From positions 15,897,100 to 15,961,099 of the forward strand of contig NC_089581.1 of NCBI RefSeq assembly GCF_019320115.1: 64,000 nucleotides of DNA, in the 5' to 3' direction. The notes below the pieces were generated by a model. It saw only the letters and a program-made list of their open reading frames with translations. It ran no database searches and was not told the origin of the DNA. This stretch comes from Miscanthus floridulus. Taxonomy: Eukaryota > Streptophyta > Magnoliopsida > Poales > Poaceae. Shown in pieces: positions 37,901 to 49,599 of this stretch; position 1 is the first letter of the stretch, and each line of letters starts with the position of its first letter. The position numbers and the translations under genes were made by a program.

Positions 37901-40900
37901 ATAACGTCTACATCTTTTAATGGTCATATTACAGATGGTGCATTTATATACAAGTAAACATCATCATTATAGGGCGTGTTTGGTAGCCCTCATGGAGCCG
38001 TCCAAAGCGCCATCCGGCATCATATCATGCACTATCTCTGTGTTTGGTTGCCTGTGTCGAACGAAATCGATGCACCGGATCGTGCATTTGAGCCGCCTGG
38101 TGCAGGCTCGCAGCGTACGCAGAAATCAGGCTTCCCATGCGAGCCGGGATGGTGTGGTGCGACGCATAGCCAGGGACCCATGTGTCCTACACTCAAAACT
38201 CACATCCATGCATGCAACCAAACATGATCTCATCTCGTACTGGACCAACAACAAAGACAATCAAACACGACTGAGTGCACGGTTTGAGCATGCATCTCAC
38301 CATCCTGGACCGTCCCGACTCCCCCTCACCAAAGCAATCAATCACGCCCATAGAGTACATGTGATCCATCTGTTAATACACTGACCACTATTTTTATTAA
38401 AAAAGATTTTATCATCAATAGTGCACAACAAAAACTAGTAGGGCACCTTTGGAATGCAGAAATTTCACACAGATCAGTTTATTTTAATAGGAAGAATGCA
38501 GGAAACAAGAAAAAAAATCCTGCAATCCAAAGGGCCCCTTATATTTCTCATGTATATGTTCTCATTATGCTCGCTATAATATAATAAAAGGATCATGGTA
38601 AAAAAAATTGGGCTGAAAGGACGAGTATAAATTAAAGAGAGTAGACATGTTTAAATAATATGCATGTTTTAAATATCACCTCTAGATAGTTTAGCTGCGG
38701 ACACAACTGCAGACGCCCTCTTTGCCGAGTGCTGGGGGCACTCGGCAAAGCCATGCAAGCACTCGGCAAAGGCTTTGCCGAGTGCCGCACTCGGCAAAGG
38801 CCTCTCGGCAAAGACTTTGTCGGCAAAAATTTCTTTGCCGAGTGCCAAAAATCGACACTCGGCAAAGTCTTTGCCGAGTGCCAAGCCCGCACTCGGCAAA
38901 AAAATAACTGCCGTCAACATTTAACGCCGGCTTTGCCGAGTGCCTAGGGACTGGCACTCGGCAAAATTTGAATCTTTGCCGAGAGCCAGGGCTGAGCACT
39001 CGCAAAGAAACAATTTTTTTTAAAAAAAATCTTTTTAAAAATAGTCTTTGCCGAGTGATACCATCTGGCACTCGGCAAAATTGACCTCTTTGCTGAGTGC
39101 CAGGCTGTGGCACTCGGCAAAATGTACCTCTTTGCCCAGTGCCAGGCTGTGGCACTCGGCAAAATTGACCTCTTTGCCGAGTGCCAGGCTGTGGCACTCG
39201 GTAAAACTAGGGAAGTGGCTGTTTTTTGCGGCATTTTTTCCCAGCTTTGCCGAGTACCACACCCCTGGCACTCGGCAAAGACTTCTTTGCCGAGTGTTGG
39301 CACTCGGCAAAGCTGGAAAATTTGCAATTTTTTTGTTTGTTGCTTTCCTTCGAAAGCAAACACGCAAAACTCATATATAATACATGAGACAGCACACAGG
39401 CATTTAGCATCACACAAAACGCATACATAATCCATAATACATCACAAGCACATTCAACATCCATCACAAGCACATCCTCCTGCATAATCCATCACACGCA
39501 CATCCAATGTGCAAATCCATGACAACATCTAAGAAGTCTTCATCCAACACAAGTCCTAAATCAAGAAAAGTCAATGAAACATGAAGGGGCACCACCTACT
39601 GCCACTGATCCCAATGGGAGCCTGAAGGGGCACCTCCGTGCGGTGGTGGACCTGTCCAGCCGGGGTGTGTGTGCTGAGGCGAAGGAGTCGGGTTCGAACC
39701 CGACGACTGTTGCACAAAGGAGAATTGAATTCATTAGTATCTACACAAGCTAAAGGACTTGATCAACCATATATATATACTCACTGGAGTGCCTAGAGCC
39801 GGAGGAGTAGGAGGCACAACTGGAGCGAGCAGCGACTGGGGCACCACCACACCCGGGAGAGTGGTGCCGAGGCTCGACATGAATGAGAACATGTCCTGCA
39901 TCATCTACGCCTCGGCCGCCCTCTGGGCCCTCAGGACCTCCCACTCGGCCCTCTCCGCCTCCCTCTGGGCCCTCTCCCTCTCCCTCTCGACCCTCTCGGC
40001 CTCCCTCTCGGCCTCCATCCTCTCCACAGTGGCCTGCAATATTCAATCACCAACGTTTAAACAATGCAAATGCAAGGTACATGTGTAAAAGTAATGAACG
40101 GCGAATGAAATAAAACTAACCTGGAGTGCCACCATCTGCTGCAGTGTGCTCGCCTGCCAAGGTCGAATGGGGACGGAGGAGATCGTGCTCTGTGCTCGGA
40201 TCTTGGCGAGGTTGGGCACAGAGGTCGAGTCGACCATGTTGGAGGCCATCCAGTACCGGCCGTGCTGCTTCCCTCCTCCGAGCCTCATCACGAGGTCGGT
40301 ATCAAGGGGCTGGGTGGCGGGGTCGAAGTCCTCCCCATGCCGCTCGCGGGCCGCCGAGGCGTAGTCGGTGAGCTTGCTATGGACGCTCGTGTTGCTGTAC
40401 GCCTCGGGCCCGTCCTCCGGGTTGTAGACGGTGTCCGGGGCTGTCGCCTTGCCCTTGTGTGCCATGGCGTACGCCATGAACTCATTGCATTCCTGGCCAT
40501 CATGCGACTGGGACTGCGAGGAAAACACAAAGACGATTAGAAGTAATGAGAATTGAACGTTAGAACAAATAAATAAATAAGTGCGTAGCGTGTACCCAGG
40601 CCTGGGCGTACGAACTGAGGGGCCGGTTGCCTTGGTGGTGCGCCGGCCCACCCATCTGCAGGCGGCACTCCCGACGGAGGGCGTGCCTCTCCCTCCACTC
40701 ATCGGAGACCCACTTGTCCACGATGGCTGCCCAACAGTCTCTGTGCCTGGCGCACCAAGAAGGACACATCTGCATGCCATCAAGTATTGTGTTAGAAATG
40801 TTAGAATATAAAATGAAGGCTACCTATTCTTCATGGAATGAGTCAGTAACAATGTTTTATAACTTACTGCGAGGTACTGCTCCCTGGTGAGTGTCATGGT

Positions 40901-43900
40901 CCTAGCCTCGCTCTTCCTCGGGTGCCGACCAAGGACGTCGCACGAGTGGTTGATGAGGCACTGCAGCCTCGCCTCATAGTACAGGTCCGTGACTCGGCCC
41001 CTGCATGCCCTGTCCTGCACCTTCGTCACCCAGGCGGGGTCATGCCCCTCCTCCAACGTGAAGAAGAAGTCCTGCATACAGACATCATGTGTCCTTTCAT
41101 TATTTCAAGAACGTCTAATGATTCCATAGTATTGAGCAATGTAGTGTGATGTAGACTCACCCAGAACTCACGCCTGATCCGCTCCTGTACGGTGCCGTAC
41201 ACGACGTCCACAGCGGAGTTGAAGTGGTCCCACGTCCAGGGAGGCGACTCAACCTGGGCGTGGGTGACCAAACCAGGGTAGTGCAGGTGGATCAGGCCAC
41301 CGAGGATCCCATTGCACTGCCGATGATCGCCCCCGGACACAAGTTCCCAGTTCCTACAGGAGTCAGTAAGAAGAATTGTTAGTCCGCAGTTCGGTTTTCA
41401 GCATATGAATAAGAAGAGATGCAAAATGAACGGATACTTACTTGTCGCCCTTGGGACGAATCACCGGCCTCCTCTGAAACGGGATCGGCCACGTCGGGAG
41501 CTGCGAGGACCCGCGCAAGTACGGTGCCGATGAGGTGCTCGAAGTGGAACCCCCCGCCACCCCCCCAGAGGAAGTGTCACCCCCTGCCACCCCCCAGAGG
41601 AAGTGTCACCCCCTCTTGTCTGGGGGGCCAGCTGCTGGTCCTCGTCGTCAGTGGTCGTCGTCCGGTCCTCCTCGGGCGGGGGGACGGCAGACGACTGCAC
41701 CGCCCTCCTCGGACGGCCGCGGGGGCGGCGGGCTGGACGGCTCCTCGCCTCCGCCTCCGCCTCCGCCTCCGCCTCCGCATCCTGAGTCGTCCTCGCGTAG
41801 AGCGAGTCGCAGGTCCGGGTCCGCCTTCCGCCCGGCATTTTGTCGAGTGCCTGCAAATACAAAGAGTAAACCAGTTTTGACAATATAGACAAATATAGAG
41901 ATGCAAAATGAACAAAACATAACTAGAAAATAATAATAATATAGTATTACATGAATTAGAAATAATCTTCAGGATTGGCAGCGGCCGGATCATAAGTGTC
42001 GTCATCACTAACAATATTGTCTAATATTTCCGCCTCATCTCCATCGTTGTCATCAATGGCAACGCCAAACCGTAATTGCTCAAGCAGTGCTAAGTCTTTG
42101 GCATTTTGCACCTCTTCTCCATCGTCCTCATCTCCATCGTCCTCATCAATGTCATTGTCTACTTCCATGCCCATCAGCGAAAACATGTCTATGTGAAACA
42201 TGCCATCTAGCCCCTCGGGTTGATAGAACTCTCCTGTATATGTGTTTGGGTCAAAGTTATAATCCTCATCGTTTGGGACAGGCACTTTGCCATGCGGTGA
42301 TACCAACTGCGCAAGGTACCAACCCTCAAGAGTGGGATCTTTTTGGCACGCCCATGGAAGATAATAAACTTGCGTGGCCTGTTGAGCCACAATATAGACA
42401 TCGTCTCCTTGATAGAGGGAATCTTGTCGAATTTCAACTTGTCCAATCTCAGGGGCTCTTCTCGTGACATTGGGATCGAACCAATGGCATTTGAATACGA
42501 CTGGCTTATGACCTCCGCGAAGCTCAAAGTTGAGCTCGTATATTTCTTCGACTATGCCGTAGTAGTCGCGGTCATCGGTGCCGGGCATACGAACTCCAGT
42601 ATTCGTGTTTTTTTGATTGGGCCGACTGAGCTCGTGGCTTCTTGTGTGGAAGCGATAGCCATTCACATCATATACGGTGAATGACTTGACCCTATAGGGG
42701 AAGCCTTTGACAACCTGTTTCAACTCTTCATCCATTTCCGCATCCGTGCCTGCCTGTAAGGTGAGGGCGGATAGATCATTACTCGCTCGTAGGAGCAAAG
42801 TGGGATGTCACAGATGGAACGATGTAAATTGGATGGTACCTTCGTTTCGAACCATGAAATGAAATCGGGCACACCACCTTTGAGAAGACTATCTTGTTCT
42901 TGAGGGGAAGGATCCCTATTTCCTGTCCAGTATGTATTCAAAAATTCCCTGAAAAAGCAAGAGACAAGGGGGTTGGATAGATAGACGATAGTGACGGCGT
43001 ATGTAACAAGCTCATTGAGAACTTACTGCACATAAGGGTTCACTTCGTCAAGGTTCAACAACACATACAACATGATAGTGCGCCACTCATCATTCCGCAA
43101 GGTCTTGGTGCTCGAAGCGCTTGCCCTGCCAAGTTGACCTTTGAAAAGGCTGAGATTTGATGACCTCTCGTCGGTGTTGTAACGAGGGATTGGATTGTGC
43201 ACGCTGGGAAGGCTATCCTTATAGTATGATGTTGTGAAGTTTGACACCTCCTTAAGAATGAATGCCTCTGCCATGGATGCCTCAATTCTGGCTTTATTTC
43301 TACACTTTTTCTGAAGAACCTTTAGACATCTCTCGATTGGATAGCACCAACGGGCTTGCACGGGCCCCCCCATTCGTGCCTCGTGAGGCAGGTGCAAAAT
43401 CAGATGCTGCATTGAGAGGAAGAAGCCGGGTGGGAAGATCTTCTCCATCTTACAGAGCAACACAGGTGCCACTTTCTCTAAGTCATCAATCACGGCCCGA
43501 GATAGCTCTTTGGCACAAAGCTGGCGGAAGAAATAGCTCAACTCTGCCAGGACACGCCACACATGCTCGGGGACGAAACCTCTGGTCATCGCTGGAAGGA
43601 ACCGCTCAATCCATATGTGGAAGTCATGACTCTTCATCCCTAACACTCGGCAAGTGGACACGTTCACTCCCCTCCTCAGATTCGTCGCATACCCATCAGG
43701 GAACATTAACGACTGAACCCACTGACATACTTCCCTCCTTTGGTCCTTCTTCAAAACGAAATCGACCGAAGTCCTTTTCCATTTCTTGCCAGGCGTGGGA
43801 GTCTTCATCACTTGCTTTGGTCTATCGCACAGTGCTGCCAGGTCCACTCTTGCCTTAACATTGTCCTTAGACTTTTCTGTGTCCATGAGTGTTCCCCAAA

Positions 43901-46900
43901 GCGCCTCGGCGATATTCTTCTCTGTGTGCATTAAATCAATGTTGTGTGGAAGAAGAAGATCGTTGAAATAGGGAAGCCTAGTCAAGCCCGATTTATGAGT
44001 CCACATGTGGTACTGACCATATCCATCAAAACGACCTTTCTCTTTATCAACTTTGAGAGCCTCTATCTCAGCGCGGATCTCGGCAGCGGTCATCATCTGA
44101 GGTGTAGGATCGGTGACTTCAACACCTTTCGTGAAGTTCTTGATGTCTCGTTTGAATGGATGGTCAAGGGGGAGGAACTGACGATGTTGGTCGAACGAAG
44201 AAAACTTGCCACCACTCTTCAGCCAAGTGAACCTCACACCTGCCTTGCATATTGGGCATGGGAACTTCCCATGAACACACCACCCACAGAATAGGCCATA
44301 CGCCAGGAAGTCATACAGGGAGTAGTGGTACCACACATGCATTGTGAAGTTTCTCTTTGTAGCTCGGTCGTATGTCAGTACCCCCTTTTCCCAAGCATCG
44401 ATCAAATCATCGAACACAGGCTCCATGAACACACCCATATTGTTCCCCGGATGTCCAGGAATTATCAGCGACAAAAATACGTTCTTGGGTTGAAAGATGA
44501 CACCGGGGGGGAGATTCAGGGGTATCACGAACACGGGCCAACAAGTGTATGGGGCCGCGGACAATCCATACGGGTTGAACCCATCTGTTGCCAACGCTAC
44601 ACGTACATTGCGAGCCTCCTCAGCTTTAACACGATGTATGCCATCGAAATGGGTCCAGGCGTCGCCATCCGATGGGTGTACCATCTTGTCCGGATTGTAC
44701 CTTTTGCCATTTTTGTGCCATGTCATCTGTTTCACGGACTCCTCTGTCATGTACAGCCGTTGGATCCTCGGTATGAAAGGAAGGTACCGTAGGACCTTCG
44801 TAGGGATACTCAGCTGTTCATTCTTGCCATCACTAGTGTCGACCTCCAGGTACCTAGAGGATTTGCACTTTGGACAGTGCGTTGCTCCCTCGTGATCTTT
44901 CCTAAAAAGGACGCATCCATTCGGACAAGCATGGATCTGCTCATACGGCATCTTAAGTGCACGAAGAAGTTTCTGTGACTCGTACAAGTTCTTCGGCAGG
45001 ATGTGATCCTCCGGAAGCAGGGATCCAAAAACTGCCAACATACCATCGAAGTTGTCCCGACTCATGCTAAACCGCGACTTCAACCCCATGATGCGTCCAA
45101 TTGCATCTAGCTGCGATACCGTTGTCTTTTCGTGCAAGGGCTTCTGCACTGAAGACAGCATATCATAGAACGTCTTTGCGCTTTCCTCTGGCTTCTCCTC
45201 CAATCCTTCACCGAACCGTGCCTGCTGAATGTCATCCATCCAGTCTGCTACCCCGCCATCTCTATCATAATCCTTGAGACGCTGTCTCACCACCTCCTCT
45301 CTAATACGATCGGCTTCACCATGGTGGATCCAGCGGGTATAGTTTGTCGTGAATCCATACTTGATAAGATCTTCCCCCACGAGCCTCTTAATTTTTCTTT
45401 TCTTATTCCCACATCTGCTACACGGACACGGCATCCGGGCTGACCCTTTAGTAGCCTCACCAAATGCATGCTCCAGGAAAGCATTGGTCTTAGTCATCCA
45501 TTCTGGGGTCATACTTGCGTGGCCCGTGTACATCCACTCACGGTTATCCATCCTCTGGCACATGCATATGTAAGCGAGTAATAAAAACTGCAGGTAAATC
45601 CACAAGGCGTTCCTACTATACATCTAATAGGTGAAGGATAGGTCCTAATCCCACCCGAGGATGCGTAGATGAGGTTGGCTTCCATGGTCCGCTCCTATCC
45701 AAGACAGAATTTTGGCAGCACCTCCCCGCTGTTCTCCCGATACACGTCCTGGCAGGGAGATTGTGTATCAGGAGAACAACGAGGAGGTGGTGTCGAAACT
45801 CTGTCTCGGACAGGAGCGGGCCACGGAAACCAACCCATCTACGCATCCGCGGGCTATCCAAAAAACGTGGACAATCCGAAACAGGTACAAAATTTGGTAT
45901 GCAAAGATCTGCATACCAACGACCGTATGTCTTTCGGACGGGAGACGCCTAACTGGGGTTACACGAGATGCAAGTATGCAAGATGGGTTATACCTAGGGT
46001 GTCGGTGAGGTCAGGCTAGTGGGGCGGTGGTGAGTCGCTGCAGTGGCGAGGCGACGCGGTGCAGGCAGAACCGCAACGCCAACGCAGACGATCGGGGTCA
46101 CCGAGTGCCTCCCAACGGTCCTCGTCCTGCAAAGAAAAGGCAAATGGTTAGACTCCATTGAAAATTTCGGCAGCACCTCCCCTGCACGGAGAGGTTCCCA
46201 AAACCTGCAGAAAACATTGGCACGAAGGCCAACAACCACATGTATACCAAACATAGGCACGAAGGCCATCAACCACATACATACAACAATAACTACTACT
46301 AACACTAAAACTATGAACAACAACTACAACTACTACTGTCACTACGACTTACTAACTAATACTAACACTACTAATTAACTACTACTACTAACACTACTAC
46401 TTACTAACTAATACTAACATTAGGGCATACCTTGCCAGCGAGAATGCGAAGACCGAGGCCCGGCGACGACAACGGGGACGACCACTACGGCGTGAGGGTC
46501 GACGAACCGAGGCGGCACCTTTCTTCTCCTCTTCTCCCCTTCTCCTTCTCTCCTCCCTTCTCTTTCTTCTTCTTCCTCCTCCCCTTCTTCTCCTTCCTGC
46601 TTTCCTTCCTCCTCTTCCTCCTACCTCCTCCTCCTTCCTACAGCGGGCGCGCGGCGGGCGCTGGGCCAAGGCGCGCAGGGAGCCGGCGGCTGCGGCTCGG
46701 CGGCTACGGCGGTGGCGGCGCAGCGGCTACGGCGCGGCGGCGGGGCGGCTACGGCGCGCGTGTGTGTGCGTGTCTGGTGTGTGCGTGGTGTGTGTTGTGT
46801 CCGTTTTTTTTATATTTCAAACCTCTTTGCCGAGTGCCAGATCCGGGGCACTCGGCAAAGAAACTATTTTGCCGAGTGCCCCCGATCTGGCACTCGGCGA

Positions 46901-49555
46901 AATAAAAAATTAAAAAAAAATCCTGTCCTGGCTTTGCCGAGTGCCTAGGGCTAGCACTCGGCAAAATATTCACTTTGCCGAGTGCCAAACCTTGGCACTC
47001 GGCAAAATAATTTTTTTTTTGTTTTTTGCCACCAACTTTTTTTATTAGATTTTTATTTGTACCATGAACAACATGTTCAAATTTGGCACAATTTCATTGC
47101 TGTTTGTTATATTTCTTCAATTTATTTCCTTTTCTTGCAATTTTCCGAAAAATGTAGGTTTGAACTGTAGGTGCATCGAATAATAGTTTTGATCCATTCC
47201 AAAAATGTTATTCTTGTTTGTTAGTGTCACTTTATGCTAAATCAAGGAACTGTCTCCGAATTTCGATCAACGTGCTCACGGGGCAACGTCGCGAACTTGC
47301 GTGCGAGTGGTTATTTAATTCTATAAAATTCAAATGAATCCCGAAAATCATGAAACTTGGCGAGATGTCGTGATATCACATGCATATGCGGTGGTATCAC
47401 ATGTGATGATGTCCTGGTTTGTGAACACCATACGTGATGACGCCCTCCAAACGTTTTCAAATTTTTACCACCGCATATGCGTGTGATATCACGACATCTC
47501 GCCAAGTTTCATGATTTTCGGGATTCGTTTGAATTTTATAGAATTAAATAACCACTCGCACGCAAGTTCGCGACGTTGCCCCGTGAGCACGTTGATCGAA
47601 ATTTGGAGACAGTTCCTTGATTTAGCATAAAGTGACACTAACAAACAAGAATAACATTTTTGGAATGGATCAAAACTATTATTCGATGCACCTACAGTTC
47701 AAACCTACATTTTCCGGATAATTGCAAGAAAACGAAATAAAGTGAAGAAATATAGCAAACAGCAATGAAATTATGCCAAATTTGAACATGTTGTTCATGG
47801 TACAAATAAAAATCTAATAAAAAAAGTTGGTGGCAAAAAACAAAAAAAAATTTATTTTGCCGAGTGCTAAGGTTTGACACTCGGCAAAGTGAATATTTTG
47901 CCGAGTGCTAGCCCTAGGCACTCGGCAAAGCCAATATTTTGCCGAGTGCCAAACAGAAGGCACTCGGCAAAGAGGCCGGCGTCGGGCACCATTATCCCGG
48001 GCGCCTCTTTGCCGAGTGCCCAACTTTGCCGAGTGTCTGGCACTGGGCAAAGTTTGGCTTTGCCGAGTGCCTTATTTTGCCGAGTGCCAGACACTCGGCA
48101 AAGACCTATTTGCCGAGTGCCAAGTTTCGCCGAGTGCGGCACTCGGCAAAAGTGGCCTTTGCCGAGTGCCTGATATTTGGCACTCGGCAAAGATTCCAGC
48201 ACTGGGCAAAGTCCCGGTTTCCTGTAGTGGGACAGTATGGACAGTTTTGGGATATTTTGATCCAATGTCTGATGTCTGAAAATGCAGAATAACTATCAAG
48301 AATATGTGAAGCTGAAGGCACGAGTTGAGGTTTTACAACACTCACAAAGGTTGTGATATTTCCATATAATAAGTTCGTTCCTATTTTTCCTCTGTGTGGT
48401 TATACTCCAGTATTTGCTTTGTTTTGGTCGGTAAAGAAAGTACTGGTGAACCCACTGCAGGAATCTTCTTGGTGAAGATCTGGCTCCACTTAGCCCTAGT
48501 GAACTTGACCAGCTTGAGAGTCAAGTAGACAAGACCTTGAAGCAAATAAGATCAAGAAAGGTAAACTAAGGATGAATGATGTCAATGGTATTTTGCGCAC
48601 AACAGAATTATAGTGAACAAACTTTTATAATGCATGCCTTGGCACTTTCCTACCTTATATCTGAACCAATACATTTATAGTGCAATTGGACTTGCATTGA
48701 TTATTCATTCAATTAATTACTAGATGAGTCTCACTTGAAAAGACAGGATGCGGATTTCAAAAAAAAAGACAGGATTATAAATGTTGATTTGTGATACTTT
48801 CATAATAGTTAAAATTTGAAAATGTAGAAATAAAAAAGTTGAGGTGTATACAATTTAGAAGACATTTAACCGGTATTTAAAACGTAGATAGATTGTCTTA
48901 ATGTTGATTTATGCTACTTTCAATTCACCTGAAATTTGGAATGCCCCCACCATGTTGCTATCCAAGTAACTCTCTATGCATGTCTTCATTTGCATTTGGC
49001 AGACTCAAGTCTTACTTGATGAACTTTGCGACTTAAAGAGAAAGGTAATATCTCCGCAGCAATGCTACTATGACTCTCTGTTTCAATACTTAAATCCAAT
49101 ATATGACTGAGCATCCGGCCCTCATCTCTTGCAGGAACAAATGCTGCAAGATGCAAACAGGGTTCTGAAAAGGAAGGTAAGTGACAGTTGAACTGGAAAA
49201 CTCGTAGCACCCACGGTTGGCATGGCAGTAGTAGCTCATATAAACAATGGCCCTTCAGCTACCTCTGCATTTGCTACCACAACTTTGAAGCTGAGCGCCT
49301 GAACCAAGGATGCCATGTGTATATGCAGTTCATAGCTGCAGCCTCTGCTTGCAACATTCCAACTCTCCTTTGCTTTTTTTGCCGGATCGTTTATTGTTGG
49401 GCCACTATTTGTTTCAGCTGGACGAGTTTGAGGCAGAGGCTGCTTCTCCCCCGCAGGTAGCGTGGCAAGATGGAGGCGGTATGTTGTCCCATGACCCTCC
49501 ACAGCCAGAACACTTCTTCCTGGCTCTGGAGAGCAACCCATCTCTGCAACCTACG

Positions 49556-49599
<44 letters not shown>

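Larger units (their letters stand above)
38702..48229 (-). mobile_element. Full-length CACTA (En/Spm) element in MADS intron 2, antisense
   Basis: The right end is CCGGTTTCCTGTAGTG (inverse of CACTACAGGAAACCGG) at 48229, followed by GGA. The left end CACAACTGCAGACG at 38702 is preceded by GGA, giving a 3-bp target duplication but a degenerate left terminus (about 9 of 14 match). Many TTTGCCGAGTGCC / GGCACTCGGCAAA subterminal repeats lie within about 0.6 kb of the left end and 1.4 kb of the right end. Two genes, both minus strand: TNP2-type transposase (45551-41956) and a second En/Spm-type gene (41838-39905). A long inverted repeat lies near the right end. Confidence 0.88.
36735..48287 (+). 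other. MADS intron 2 (11.6 kb)
   Basis: Donor ATGCAG|GTGTGA, acceptor AATGCAG|AATAAC. About 9.5 kb of it is the CACTA element at 38702-48229. The 36735-38440 part is AT-rich with no clear gene. Part of it (37973-38225) begins GGGCGTGTTTGGTAG and contains CAACCAAACA, so it may be another small element. Confidence 0.9.

Noticed and set aside
38632..39485. Overlapping open frames on both strands with repeated FAECQ, LPSA and RQRG peptides
   Set aside because: All are translations of TTTGCCGAGTGCC / GGCACTCGGCAAA repeats.
39680..39705. tRNA-like T arm (GTCGGGTTCGAACCCGAC)
   Set aside because: B-box-like palindrome only. No acceptor stem, D arm or anticodon arm fits upstream, and it lies within the CACTA element.
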